32,793 nucleotides of DNA from contig NZ_BBJJ01000071.1 in assembly GCF_000739815.1 (NCBI RefSeq), positions 1 to 32,793 of the forward strand, given 5' to 3'. The notes below the pieces were generated by a model. It had not been told where the DNA came from, searched no databases, and was given only the letters and a program-made list of their open reading frames with translations. This DNA comes from Paraburkholderia mimosarum LMG 23256 = NBRC 106338 (lineage in GTDB: Bacteria > Pseudomonadota > Gammaproteobacteria > Burkholderiales > Burkholderiaceae). A program made the position numbers and the translations under genes. This document shows positions 1 to 8,065 of the stretch, piece by piece; positions within the stretch are counted from its first letter, which is position 1; every line of letters begins with the position of its first letter.

Positions 1-1017
1 TGCTAGCGCCGTCAGCACGGCCGCCACCATACCTCTAACTACGGATTCCTTACCATTGATATCGGCATTCACGCGCTCACGCGCCGCGACCAGCAGGCGA
101 TACGCGTAACCCTCGCGCTGGAAATACCGGATGCACTCGCGCGTCAGTCTGTGGCCGAAACGGCGATAGACCGCCGATGTCCGCAGCTGGAGGGCCAGGT
201 CCTGCACAGCCTTGTCGAACTGGTATCTGAGCTCGTGGTCCGGTCTCGCCGCCACTTCGTGCAGCAATGCGACTATGCCGTCAACGAATTTCCTGACGAT
301 CCACGCGTCGAACGGTGCAGGCGTGTATTTCGAGGCCTCGCTGAACTTCGCCTTGATCAGGTCCACGTTGGTCGACAGCCACGCTTCGAAGCCAGCGAGC
401 CCCCGCTCCAGCAGCGGCTGATGATGATCGCCCTCGGTCAGCACCTTGAGAATCTCGCTAGCCGCGCGGGACACGTCGAGCGTTCGCAGCTGCGGCGCCG
501 CCACGTGCTCGAAGAAGCGTGCGGCGTCTGCCTCGTCGATTCCATCGAACAATCGAGGCAGCGAATCGGCCACCACATCGCCGACCGCGCGGCTGTTCAC
601 CGGCTCGGCGAGCCACACGCCCAATGCCCCTGCGGCGTTATGCTCGATCAGCCTGCCGATGATGAGCTCTGGCGTGAGAAAGTTGGTCTCGACGAAGCTG
701 CCCAGGCTTTCGGCAATGCGCGCCTGGTTCTCGGCAATGATCGCCGTGTGCGCGATGGGCAAACCGAACGGCCGCCGGAACAGCGCGACCACCGCATACC
801 AGTCGGCCACTGCGCCCACCGTGCCGGCTTCCGCAAACGCCCGCACCCAGCCAAGCCACGGATGCTGCGCCTGCCATGCAACGCATGCGAGGAGCACCGC
901 GACCATGACTGCGAGCAGGCAGGTCGCGATACGCTGCATCTGTTTGAGCCGTTGTATCTTGCGTGCATCCGATGCCGCTTGCGACACGCTCAGTAGGTCA
1001 TTCTCGCCTTCACTCAT
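1..1017 (-). CDS. DUF445 family membrane-associated protein (YjiN-like), 3' end missing
   Basis: The reading frame starts at ATG 1017 (MSEGENDLLS) and stays open for 339 codons to the left edge, so the C-terminus lies outside the window. One hydrophobic segment is visible at about residues 25-45 (IATCLLAVMVAVLLACVAW). It is followed by the conserved DUF445 block around residues 55-110, with ADWYAVVALFRRPFGLPIAH and IAENQARIAESLG. The family (COG2733, YjiN type) has no firmly established function; members are inner-membrane proteins with a long helical C-terminal part. The start lies 12 bases after the PhaZ stop, so the gene is probably the last or a late member of the PHA operon. A role in PHA metabolism is only suggested by position. 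The family call is confident, the function unknown. Confidence 0.8.
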   Translation of the reverse strand, partial: MSEGENDLLSVSQAASDARKIQRLKQMQRIATCLLAVMVAVLLACVAWQAQHPWLGWVRAFAEAGTVGAVADWYAVVALFRRPFGLPIAHTAIIAENQARIAESLGSFVETNFLTPELIIGRLIEHNAAGALGVWLAEPVNSRAVGDVVADSLPRLFDGIDEADAARFFEHVAAPQLRTLDVSRAASEILKVLTEGDHHQPLLERGLAGFEAWLSTNVDLIKAKFSEASKYTPAPFDAWIVRKFVDGIVALLHEVAARPDHELRYQFDKAVQDLALQLRTSAVYRRFGHRLTRECIRYFQREGYAYRLLVAARERVNADINGKESVVRGMVAAVLTALA

Positions 1018-1029
1018 GGTTCATGGCGT

Positions 1030-1950
1030 TCAGGCTATATCCTGCCGCAGGAAACGGCGCACGACGGGCGCCACCTCTTTCGCGCGCGCGACGAGGAACA
1101 GATGACCGTCGTCGATCACGTAAAGCGTCGCATTGCGAATTCGAGCCGCCAGAATCTTCGCGTTCGCCAGCGGCACAATGGGGTCGTCGTTTCCGTGCAT
1201 CACGAGCGTCGGCTGACGCAAAGAGCGGAGCCACGGCAGGCTCGTCCAGCCGTACGCTGCGAGCAGTTGATAGAGATAGCCGCGACCGCGCGGCGCCTGA
1301 ATATGTCGGCTATGCGCGTCGAGCAATTCCGGGTCACGGCGGTACACTCCGCCGTAGATCTCCGCACCCACTCGCTTCAGGTAGTCCCGATCGGTATAGC
1401 GGCGCGCACCGATCAGCTTCGAGAGCACCGAGAGCCGCGCCGGCACCATGATCATACCGGGCGAGGTCGCCGCGAGAATCAGCCTGCGGCAACGCTGCGG
1501 GTACAGGTGGGCGAATTGCTGCGCGAGCGCGCCGCCCCACGAAACGCCCAGCACGTCGACGCTCGCGTCGTGCCCCAGCCGCCTGAGTAGCTTCTCCGCC
1601 AGCACGCAGAGCGTCGAGAAGCGGTAAGGCATGAGCGGCGCGGGCGAGCCGCCGACGCCAGGGACATCGAAGATGACGACGCCGACGTCGCCGAGCGCCT
1701 CGACGAACGGCTCCACGAGTTCGAGGTTTGCACCGATGCCGTTGAAAATGAGCAGCGGCGGCGAAGCGTCGCTGCCGTGCCGCACGCCGACGCGCAATAC
1801 CTGGCCATCCAGATCGACCGTCCGTATCTGCATGCCGCTGACCGAATCGCAGCTTGACTCCGGAGTGCCAGGCATTGCTTTCATCTTGTCGACCTCTCGA
1901 CAGGACGCCTCACCACGCGATGCGTAGCTGGAAACATCGGCGTTTTTCAT
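1030..1950 (-). CDS. phaZ: Medium-chain-length PHA depolymerase (PhaZ-type alpha/beta hydrolase)
   Basis: This 306-residue cytosolic alpha/beta hydrolase strongly resembles Pseudomonas intracellular PhaZ, which releases 3-hydroxyalkanoate monomers from stored granules. Shared signatures are LLIFNGIGANLELV (residues 66-79), FDVPGVGGS (94-102), the nucleophile elbow GVSWGG with Ser137, an acid region HGNDDP (Asp255/256) and DDGHLFLVAR with His283. Pseudomonas PhaZ is about 283 residues; the extra ~25 here are N-terminal and low in conservation. The start at 1950 is preferred because AAGGA lies seven bases upstream, although homology proper begins near Met40 (MQIRTVDLDG). It follows the phasin gene by 13 bases, consistent with co-transcription. 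A general hydrolase is a less likely alternative, given the PHA synthase and phasin next door. Confidence 0.9.
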   Translation of the reverse strand: MKNADVSSYASRGEASCREVDKMKAMPGTPESSCDSVSGMQIRTVDLDGQVLRVGVRHGSDASPPLLIFNGIGANLELVEPFVEALGDVGVVIFDVPGVGGSPAPLMPYRFSTLCVLAEKLLRRLGHDASVDVLGVSWGGALAQQFAHLYPQRCRRLILAATSPGMIMVPARLSVLSKLIGARRYTDRDYLKRVGAEIYGGVYRRDPELLDAHSRHIQAPRGRGYLYQLLAAYGWTSLPWLRSLRQPTLVMHGNDDPIVPLANAKILAARIRNATLYVIDDGHLFLVARAKEVAPVVRRFLRQDIA

Positions 1951-1963
1951 TGCCGCTTCCTTT

Positions 1964-2386
1964 CTATTTCTTCGACTGCACGAGCGCCTTCAGCTCCTCG
2001 ACGTGCTCGGCCACGCGCTTCGTGACAACCGCAACGCTGTCCGATTGTGCCCGGTAAGCGGTATCGACGAGGTCCTGAATATCGGCGAGCGACTTCTTCA
2101 CGGCCTGCTGGACCACTTCGCCGGTATTTGCGGCCGGCGCCGCATCTTGCGCCGCTGGCTTGGTGATGAGCGATTGCAGCCCGGAGATCGCCGATTGCAG
2201 AATCGCAACCTGCTTTTGCGCGATCGCCTGCACGCCGCTCAACGCGGCGCTGCTGGCGAGGCCGAGCGCTTCGATATCCTTGCGGCCCGACTCGAGAATG
2301 GCGGAGAGATCGATGCCAGGCAGTTTGAAGTGCGTGATTGCCTTCGTGTATTCAGCGAGAACATTTGCCGGTTGGGTCGTTTCCAT
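1964..2386 (-). CDS. Phasin family protein (PHA granule coat)
   Basis: This 140-residue, mostly helical protein has no cysteine and no signal peptide, and carries the phasin pattern: an amphipathic N-terminus (YTKAITHFKLPGIDLSAI), then QAIAQKQVAILQSAISGLQ, and a long Lys/Glu/Ala-rich C-terminal helix ending in VQSKK. Phasins coat PHA granules and control their size and surface exposure. A good ribosome binding site (GGAG, eight bases upstream) supports ATG 2386. The gene sits between the synthase (64 bases upstream) and the depolymerase (13 bases downstream), as expected for a granule-associated protein. It is closer to the short Burkholderiales phasins (PhaP/Phasin_2 family) than to Pseudomonas PhaF or PhaI, as far as can be judged by eye. 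Confidence 0.85.
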   Translation of the reverse strand: METTQPANVLAEYTKAITHFKLPGIDLSAILESGRKDIEALGLASSAALSGVQAIAQKQVAILQSAISGLQSLITKPAAQDAAPAANTGEVVQQAVKKSLADIQDLVDTAYRAQSDSVAVVTKRVAEHVEELKALVQSKK

Positions 2387-2450
2387 GTTTAAGACTCCAG
2401 AGTGACAAACTACGTTGGTGAAGTGACGCTAAAAAAAGTAGCGGAAATTG

Positions 2451-4157
2451 TCACGCTTCGGAGACGTAGGTTCCGGGCGCATCGGCGAGCGGCGCGTGCC
2501 GGCGGTTGCCGAGCGATGCGGGTGCCGCTTTGCGCTCCCCGGAACGGCTCGCGATCCACTCGCGCCAGTCGTTCCACCACGAATCCTTTTCAGCCTGCGC
2601 CTTGTTGAGCCATTCGTCCGGATCGGCGGGCAGTTCCGGGTTCAGGTAGAACTTCGCCTTGGGATTGCCCGGCGGATTGATGAGGCTCTGGATGTGTCCG
2701 CTCGAACTGAGCACGAAGCGCGTATCGCCGCCGAACGTGCGCGCCGTGTTGTACACACCCTTCCACGGCGTGATGTGATCGGTGACGCCCGCCACCACGT
2801 ATTTGTCGCATGTCACCTCGGACAGATCGATCGGTGTGCCGAGGACCGTGAACGCATGCCGCTTGCCGAGCAAATTGCCCGTGAAGATGTCGAGTAGCTG
2901 GCCATGGAAACGCGCGGGCAGGCGCGTGGTGTCGTTGTTCCAGTAAAGCACGTCGAACGCGGGAGGCGCCTTGCCCAGCAAATAATTATTGACCCAGTAG
3001 TTCCATACGAGGTCGTTGGGACGCAGCCAGGCGAACACGCGCCCCATCTCCTCGCCGGCAAGGACGCCACGCGCCAGGCTAGCCTGTTTCGCTGCCGCAA
3101 TCGCTTCCGGTGTGGCGAACAGCCCGAGCTGCGAATCGGCGGTATTGTCAAGCAACGCCACCATCAGCGTGATGGCATTGACCGTCTTTTTACCGCGTGC
3201 CTTGAGGTGCCCGAGCAGCGCCGCGATCGTCATCGCGCCGGAGCATGCGCCGTGCAGGTTGACGTCCTCGCTACCGGTGATTTCCCGAATCGCCTTGATG
3301 GCCTCGAGGAGCGCCGCGACATAGGTGTCCATGTCCCAGTCGGCTTGTGCAGCCGTCGGATTGCGCCAGCTGACGGCAAACACCTGGAACTCGCTCTTCA
3401 CGAGGTGGTTGACGATGCTCTTGCCTTCGGCAAGATCGAACACATAGTACTTATTGATCTGCGGTGGCACGATCAGTTGCGGGCGGCCGTAGACCTGCTC
3501 CGTTGCCGGCGCATACTGGATGAGTTCGAGCACTTCGTTGCAAAATACCACCGATCCCGGCGACGTGGCCAGATTCTTTCCCACCTGGAACGCGTTCTTG
3601 TCAACCTGTGCCGGCATGCCATGATTCTTCAGGATATCGAACAGTGCGTTTTTCAAACCACCCACCAGACTCAAACCGCCCGAATCGACGACATGCTTCA
3701 GCGCTGCCGGGTTGCCGAGCAGCATGTTCGTGGGCGAGAGCGCGTCTGTGAAGAGCGAGAGCACGAATTGCGCGCGATCCTTGCTTTTCGCGTCCAGCGC
3801 CGAGCGATCGACGAAGCCCGCGAGGGCGTTGCGCCATGCGAGATAGCCCTGAAGCGTCTTGCGGTACAACGAATTGTCCTGCCACGCGGGATCCGCGAAG
3901 CGCTTGTCGCCGGGCGGCGGCGCGCTTGGCGCATTGCCCGCGAGCGTGGCTATCAGTTCGCGCACGAGCGCCGCTTCCTGCTCCAGCACGAGCGCGGGCT
4001 GCCGCAGAGCCTGCGCACCGAGCCGCTGCGCCGTGGCCAGAATGTCCCATGGACGCAACCCCATCAATGGAGTCAGGCCGCACATGCCCTTCACCACAGA
4101 CGGCACGAGGTCTTCCGAGTCGTCCTTTTTCACCACGCTTTCATTAGCTACCGTCAT
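2451..4157 (-). CDS. phaC: Class II-like PHA synthase (polyhydroxyalkanoic acid synthase)
   Basis: This enzyme polymerises (R)-3-hydroxyacyl-CoA into PHA with release of CoA. It has 568 residues, close to the class II size seen in Pseudomonas. The N-terminal domain includes DKRFADPAWQDNSLYRKTLQ (residues 84-103). The lipase-like box is GACSGA with nucleophile Cys305, and the rest of the triad is visible as Asp460 (VAGVTDHITPW) and His488 (SSSGHIQS). VSWRNPTAAQADWDMDTY (262-279) is typical of class II enzymes that use C6-C14 monomers. The start at 4157 is supported by GGAGGAG nine bases upstream. It is the third gene of a leftward operon after the ligase and the MaoC hydratase. Class I enzymes are the usual type in this order, so this is probably an additional synthase; substrate range is inferred from family resemblance. 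Confidence 0.92.
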   Translation of the reverse strand: MTVANESVVKKDDSEDLVPSVVKGMCGLTPLMGLRPWDILATAQRLGAQALRQPALVLEQEAALVRELIATLAGNAPSAPPPGDKRFADPAWQDNSLYRKTLQGYLAWRNALAGFVDRSALDAKSKDRAQFVLSLFTDALSPTNMLLGNPAALKHVVDSGGLSLVGGLKNALFDILKNHGMPAQVDKNAFQVGKNLATSPGSVVFCNEVLELIQYAPATEQVYGRPQLIVPPQINKYYVFDLAEGKSIVNHLVKSEFQVFAVSWRNPTAAQADWDMDTYVAALLEAIKAIREITGSEDVNLHGACSGAMTIAALLGHLKARGKKTVNAITLMVALLDNTADSQLGLFATPEAIAAAKQASLARGVLAGEEMGRVFAWLRPNDLVWNYWVNNYLLGKAPPAFDVLYWNNDTTRLPARFHGQLLDIFTGNLLGKRHAFTVLGTPIDLSEVTCDKYVVAGVTDHITPWKGVYNTARTFGGDTRFVLSSSGHIQSLINPPGNPKAKFYLNPELPADPDEWLNKAQAEKDSWWNDWREWIASRSGERKAAPASLGNRRHAPLADAPGTYVSEA

Positions 4158-4226
4158 GCTGCCGCTCCTCCATCGACGTCGTTGTGTATCATTTCGCGCT
4201 TTCCCTATGCCGTCGTTTTGGCCGCG

Positions 4227-4691
4227 TCAGGCCACGAGCATCGCGAGCGTATCCGCTACCAGAGCCGGCTTTTCCTCGCCCTCGATCTGCAGTTCGTTCA
4301 TCGTCTTGAGGATCACGCGACCGCCGCCCTTCTTCTCTACCGAAACCAGCGTCACGCGGTTGCGTACGCGCGCGCCAGCCTTCACGGGCGTCATGAAGCG
4401 CACCTTGTCCAGCCCGTAATTCAGACCGGCAGACGCGCCCTCCGGAATCAGCCCGATTTCCATTGCAAGCGGCGCGAGCAGCGAAAGCGTCAGATAGCCA
4501 TGCGCGATCGTGCCGCCGAATGGGCTCTCGCGTTTTGCGCGCTCGGTGTCCACGTGAATCCACTGCAAATCGCCCGTACAGCGCGCGAACGCGTCGATGC
4601 GCGCCTGGTCCACGACGACCCAATCCGAAACGCCCAGCTCGCGGCCGATGAATTCTTCTATCGTGGCGAGGCGATAATTCTCGATGCTCAT
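4227..4691 (-). CDS. MaoC-family (R)-specific enoyl-CoA hydratase (PhaJ-like)
   Basis: This 154-residue hot-dog fold protein has the hydratase-2 signature TGDLQWIHVD, with the Asp-x4-His spacing of the catalytic dyad, followed by SPFGGTIAHGYLTLSL. Enzymes of this family hydrate trans-2-enoyl-CoA to (R)-3-hydroxyacyl-CoA and feed beta-oxidation intermediates to PHA synthase. The start at 4691 (MSIENYRLAT) is chosen over an in-frame ATG at 4742, because GGAG lies upstream and the longer form would overlap the ligase gene. The spacing is 26 bases from the ligase and 69 to phaC, so the three are likely one transcript. Overall it looks closer to the single-domain MaoC/NodN-like group than to Aeromonas PhaJ, so the exact substrate is inferred from context. 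Confidence 0.85.
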   Translation of the reverse strand: MSIENYRLATIEEFIGRELGVSDWVVVDQARIDAFARCTGDLQWIHVDTERAKRESPFGGTIAHGYLTLSLLAPLAMEIGLIPEGASAGLNYGLDKVRFMTPVKAGARVRNRVTLVSVEKKGGGRVILKTMNELQIEGEEKPALVADTLAMLVA

Positions 4692-4717
4692 GTCATTTGC
4701 TCCACGGGTAAGGCGAC

Positions 4718-6361
4718 TCAGGCGAACTGCTCGCGCAACCACTTTTTGTTGATCTTGCCGACGCTCGTCTTCTGGAGCGCATCGACGAACTTGACGGTTT
4801 GCGGCACGGCATATTTCGAAATACGGCCCGATTGACTGAAGGTCATCAGGTGCTGCTGAATGTCTCCCGCATTGACGGCGGCGCCGGCCTTGAGCACGAC
4901 GAGCGCTACCGGACGCTCACCCCACTTTTCATCCTTGATGCCAATGACCGCCACTTCGTCGACGCCCGGATAGAGCGAAACGAGGCTCTCGATTTCCAGC
5001 GACGAAACCCACTCGCCGCCCGACTTGATCACGTCCTTCATGCGATCCGTAATCTGCAGATTGCCGGTCGGGTCGATATTCGCGATGTCCTGGGTATGCA
5101 GATAGCCGCCGGCCCAAAGCTGCGCCGAGGCATCGGGATTGTTCAGGTATCCCTGAGTCAGCCAGGGTGCGCGCGCAACGATCTCGCCGGTGGCGCAGCC
5201 GTCACGCGGCAAATCTTCCATTGCATCGTCGACAATGCGCAAATCGACGAGTGGAACCGGGAAACCGGTCTTGCAGCGCAAGCGCACCTGCTCATCGGGC
5301 TCGAGCGTTTCGGCGCCCACGGGTAGTTGGGCGAGGCTGAGCACGGGGCACGTTTCCGACATGCCGTAGCCGGCGAAAATATCGATGCCGCGCGCGAGGG
5401 CGTGGCGTGCGAGGCCGCGCGGCAGTGCTCCGCCGCCGATCACGACCTTCCACTTGCTGAAGTCCGCCGAGTCCGCTTGCGCGCAATTGAGCAGCATATG
5501 GAGAATCGTGCCCACGCAATGCGAAAACGTAACACCCTCGTCCTGTACCAACTTCACCAGTTGATCCGGGTGGTAGCGGCCCGGATAGACTTGCTTGACG
5601 CCAAGCACCGTCGCGATATAGGGCATGCCCCACGCATGGACATGGAACATCGGTGTGAGCGGCATATAGACGTCGCCACGGTGAAAGCGCTGGCCCGACA
5701 CGGGGCTCGTCAGCGCTGCCATGACCGTGAGCGTGTGCAGCACGAGTTGACGATGCGAGAAGTAGACGCCCTTTGGCAGGCCCGTGGTGCCCGTCGTGTA
5801 GAACGTCGTGGCGCGGGTGTTCTCGTCGAAGTCGGGAAATGCGTAGTGCGCGGCGTGCTCCGCCAGCATCGCTTCGTACTCTGTGGAAAATGCGATCGAA
5901 TGTGCAGCGGCATCGCTGCCCGGCTCGTCGATGTAGACGAACGTGCGCACGGTTTCGAGCTTCTCTTTGATGGAGTCGACGACGGGCAGAAAATCGGGGT
6001 GCACGAGCAGGACTTCCGCGCCAGCGTGATTGATCGTGTAGGCGATCTCGTCCGGCGAGAGACGCACGTTGACCGTCTGCAAGACGGCACCCATCATCGG
6101 GATAGCGAAATAACATTCCAGGTAGCGATGACTGTCCCAATCCATCACCGCGACCGTGTTGCCGTGCCGTACACCGAGTTTCTCCAGGCCGTTGGCGAGG
6201 CGTGCGATGCGTTCACGAAGCGTGGAATACGTCATTCGCAGTTGCCCGCGATAAACGATTTCCTGATCCGGCGCCTGAACGAATGGGGTATGCAACAGTT
6301 GCTTGACCAGCAGCGGGTAAGCGTAGGCCGGAGTTGCCGCTTCCTGCACGTCTTCCTGCAT
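4718..6361 (-). CDS. Medium/long-chain fatty-acid-CoA ligase (AMP-binding, AlkK/FadD-like)
   Basis: This 547-residue member of the adenylate-forming family activates a fatty acid to its acyl-CoA with ATP. Visible motifs are the P-loop YTTGTTGLPKG (residues 188-198), FHVHAWGMPY (239-248), the A5 motif GYGMSETCPV (331-340), the hinge DRMKDVIKSGGEW (439-451) and the C-terminal catalytic lysine in SVGKINKKW. Order and spacing match AlkK-type medium-chain ligases. ATG 6361 is chosen because GGAG lies upstream and the family N-terminus begins there; the frame is open further upstream but that stretch is Arg/Pro-rich and not family-like. It is the first gene of the PHA operon and probably supplies activated fatty acids for polymer synthesis or for re-use of released monomers. 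Chain length cannot be read from sequence. Confidence 0.88.
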   Translation of the reverse strand: MQEDVQEAATPAYAYPLLVKQLLHTPFVQAPDQEIVYRGQLRMTYSTLRERIARLANGLEKLGVRHGNTVAVMDWDSHRYLECYFAIPMMGAVLQTVNVRLSPDEIAYTINHAGAEVLLVHPDFLPVVDSIKEKLETVRTFVYIDEPGSDAAAHSIAFSTEYEAMLAEHAAHYAFPDFDENTRATTFYTTGTTGLPKGVYFSHRQLVLHTLTVMAALTSPVSGQRFHRGDVYMPLTPMFHVHAWGMPYIATVLGVKQVYPGRYHPDQLVKLVQDEGVTFSHCVGTILHMLLNCAQADSADFSKWKVVIGGGALPRGLARHALARGIDIFAGYGMSETCPVLSLAQLPVGAETLEPDEQVRLRCKTGFPVPLVDLRIVDDAMEDLPRDGCATGEIVARAPWLTQGYLNNPDASAQLWAGGYLHTQDIANIDPTGNLQITDRMKDVIKSGGEWVSSLEIESLVSLYPGVDEVAVIGIKDEKWGERPVALVVLKAGAAVNAGDIQQHLMTFSQSGRISKYAVPQTVKFVDALQKTSVGKINKKWLREQFA

Positions 6362-6832
6362 CGGAGTCTCCTCGTGTCCCGGTATGGATCGCGGGCTTGC
6401 ACAGGTCAGACAGCGCAGTGACCGTGGCATCGCGATGAGTCCATCTTCGGTACGACCAGGGGTCCGAGCCATCCCCCGAACGGGGGAGCGCGGCGGGCGG
6501 GCCGGCAGTGGCTCCCACAAGTTACGGGGGTGGCCGCCCTGTCCCTACATTCATGCGGGATGGCGTGGTTGACGAGAAAACCTGCACGAGGAGCAAAGGC
6601 GCAGCGTGGCCGCGGCGCTTTGGCGCTCCAGGCATCGCGTACGTACACGACGCGTCATTCGGCACTCTGGTCCCGATTAACTGCCTGTCGATCGCATTCG
6701 GGCCTGGTATGCCGCAATCTGCTGATGACCTGCAGAGACGATCGAAACGCGGGCCAATACCTTGGACCTGCACGCAGCAATCGCCTCGTCGCACTGCCGT
6801 TGCATCGACCCCACGCCGAGGCCGCTGACCGA
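6362..6832. other. Intergenic region upstream of the PHA operon
   Basis: About 470 bases lie between the ligase start and the porin remnant. I see no credible gene: open frames on both strands are Arg/Pro/Cys-rich and resemble no family. The stretch should contain the promoter of the leftward PHA operon; the one clear structure is the palindrome at 6472-6487. The rest may be decayed sequence left by the deletion that removed most of the neighbouring porin gene. Confidence 0.5.
6472..6487. promoter_or_regulatory. Palindrome TCCCCCG-AA-CGGGGGA upstream of the PHA operon
   Basis: Two perfect 7-base arms are separated by two bases, 111-126 bases upstream of the ligase start. The symmetry and position fit an operator for a dimeric regulator acting on the leftward operon. 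No run of T follows on either strand, so it is not a usual terminator. The cognate regulator is not identifiable in the window. Confidence 0.4.
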
Positions 6833-7018
6833 TCAGAATTTCGTCTGGATGCCGACGCGCCCTACAAACTGATGATTGCTGCTCGACGGACCGAACGTGC
6901 CGCAGATGGCGGCATTCGCTCCCTCGTTCGCGATCTGCCTGGAGGTTTCCGCGTAGACCATCGTGCGTTTGGAGCGGCTGTACTGCGCCACGGCATTCAT
7001 CTGGTGTGCGCCCCGTCG
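6833..7018 (-). pseudogene. C-terminal remnant of a Gram-negative general porin
   Basis: In the frame ending at TGA 6833 the translation includes MNAVAQYSRSKRTMVYAETS, then EGANAAICGTFGPSSSNHQF, and ends VGRVGIQTKF. This is the last ~60 residues of a Burkholderia-type trimeric porin: penultimate strand with SKRT-x-VYAE, a serine-rich loop, and a final beta strand ending in Phe, the Bam recognition residue. An in-frame stop lies at 7019-7021, directly next to the 3' end of the cyclase gene, and the other ~300 residues of a porin are absent. The fragment is therefore a deletion relic rather than a functional gene. Confidence 0.75.
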
Positions 7019-7023
7019 TCACG

Positions 7024-7824
7024 TCACGGAGCGAACACCGCCGCCTGGTCCTGCACGAGCGCGAGAACACGCAATGGGCTGCCAGATCCGCCCTTGATTT
7101 TCAGCGGCGCGGCCACGATGACCGCCCCCGTGGCCGGCAACTGGTCCAGATTCTTCAGACACTGCAAGCCATAGCGGTTGGAGCCGTGCATCAACGTATG
7201 GCACGGATACGGCACGGGCCAGGCGTAGGACTGGCCCGCGTCGGTATTGATCGTCTCCACGCCGAAACCGTGCACGCTGCGCTCGTGTATGAGCCACTCC
7301 ACCGCTTCCTGCGTCGGACCCGGCGTGTGTGCGCCGTCCTCTTGCAGGTTGAGGAACGCAGCGGGATCGTTGCGCTTCGACCAGTCCGAACGAAGCAGCA
7401 CCCATGCCCCAGCCGGGATGCGGCCGTGCTTCGTTTCCCACGCCTCGAGAAATGCGACAGTCAGAAGCCAATCAGGATTCGCAGAGACTTCCGCGCTGGC
7501 GTCGATCACGACAGCCGGCGCAACGAAGTTCTTCACGTCGATGGTGTCCACGGCGTTCTGCGCATGGTCTTTGCCGGTCACCCAGTGCACGGGCGCATCG
7601 AAGTGAGTGCCCGTATGTTCGCCGCACGAAAAATTGTTCCAGTACCAGCCCGGACCACGTTCGTCGTACTGACTGATCCTCTCCATCTTGAACGCCCAGA
7701 CCTGGCCGAACTGCGGCGGCAATTGCAGGGCCGGGAATTCCGGCGACAGGGTTTGCGTCAGGTCCACAACGCGCACGCGACCGCTCGCCATATCGATCAC
7801 CAGTTGTTCCAGACTGCTCGTCAT
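7024..7824 (-). CDS. Cyclase-family metal-dependent hydrolase (kynurenine formamidase / isatin hydrolase superfamily)
   Basis: This 266-residue protein carries the PF04199 metal site HTGTHFDAPVH (His70, His74, Asp76, His80). The family hydrolyses amide or lactam bonds, for example N-formylkynurenine or isatin, using Zn or Mn. A second conserved stretch is VETINTDAGQSYAWPVPYPC, and the C-terminal part runs ATGAVIVAAPLKIKGGSGSP. ATG 7824 is preferred because GGAG lies upstream; an ATG at 7854 is also in frame. The gene is divergent from a MarR regulator and shares an operator-like motif with the indolepyruvate oxidoreductase operon. That context makes an isatin-hydrolase-like or other heteroaromatic amide hydrolase attractive, but substrate identity is inference. 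Confidence 0.85.
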   Translation of the reverse strand: MTSSLEQLVIDMASGRVRVVDLTQTLSPEFPALQLPPQFGQVWAFKMERISQYDERGPGWYWNNFSCGEHTGTHFDAPVHWVTGKDHAQNAVDTIDVKNFVAPAVVIDASAEVSANPDWLLTVAFLEAWETKHGRIPAGAWVLLRSDWSKRNDPAAFLNLQEDGAHTPGPTQEAVEWLIHERSVHGFGVETINTDAGQSYAWPVPYPCHTLMHGSNRYGLQCLKNLDQLPATGAVIVAAPLKIKGGSGSPLRVLALVQDQAAVFAP

Positions 7825-8065
7825 GTTGTGCTCCGTTTTTCGTTCAATCGTCAATGAATGCGCCGTGTTTCGGCGTAGCCCGTGTCGCCGGCTGTCGGGT
7901 TGTCGTTTGCGTCTAATTATGTTTAGGCATAAACCAATTCATAATCATGGTTAACCCCTTTTTACCTGTGCCTTTGAAGGAGCGCATAGATGCGCGTGGT
8001 ATGTTTGCGTTTCAACGGCCGCAGCCCTGATTGCAGCCCTTATCGATTGCAGGCGTTTTCCACGT
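7825..8065. promoter_or_regulatory. Divergent promoter region between cyclase gene and marR
   Basis: This 241-base spacer separates two divergent genes. It is AT-rich around 7910-7965, in contrast to the GC-rich surroundings. A possible -10 for the cyclase gene is CATAAT (minus strand, 7916-7921), with TTATGA 17 bases further upstream (7939-7944) as a weak -35. The spacer between them holds a perfect inverted repeat GTTTA-GGCA-TAAAC (7921-7934). The motif shared with the iorA promoter lies just beyond at 7940-7957. A small open frame at 7990-8085 is described separately. Confidence 0.6.
7940..7957. promoter_or_regulatory. Candidate MarR operator, copy 1
   Basis: The sequence CATAATCATGGTTAACCC contains the imperfect palindrome TAATCATGGTTA centred on CATG. 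It matches 12776-12793 at 17 of 18 positions, and both copies have the same orientation relative to the minus-strand gene they precede. It sits in the cyclase/marR divergent region, a usual place for a MarR-family autoregulatory site. Confidence 0.6.

Noticed and set aside
151..996. Plus-strand open frame at the left end
   Set aside because: The minus-strand frame gives a clear DUF445 protein over the same bases; the plus-strand translation has no family features.
2904..4835. Plus-strand open frame of 643 codons opposite phaC
   Set aside because: It is antisense to the PHA synthase and MaoC genes, has no recognisable domain and no ribosome binding site.
6508..7174. Two plus-strand open frames in the region upstream of the ligase
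   Set aside because: They are Arg/Cys/Pro-rich, overlap the porin remnant and the cyclase gene, and resemble no protein family.
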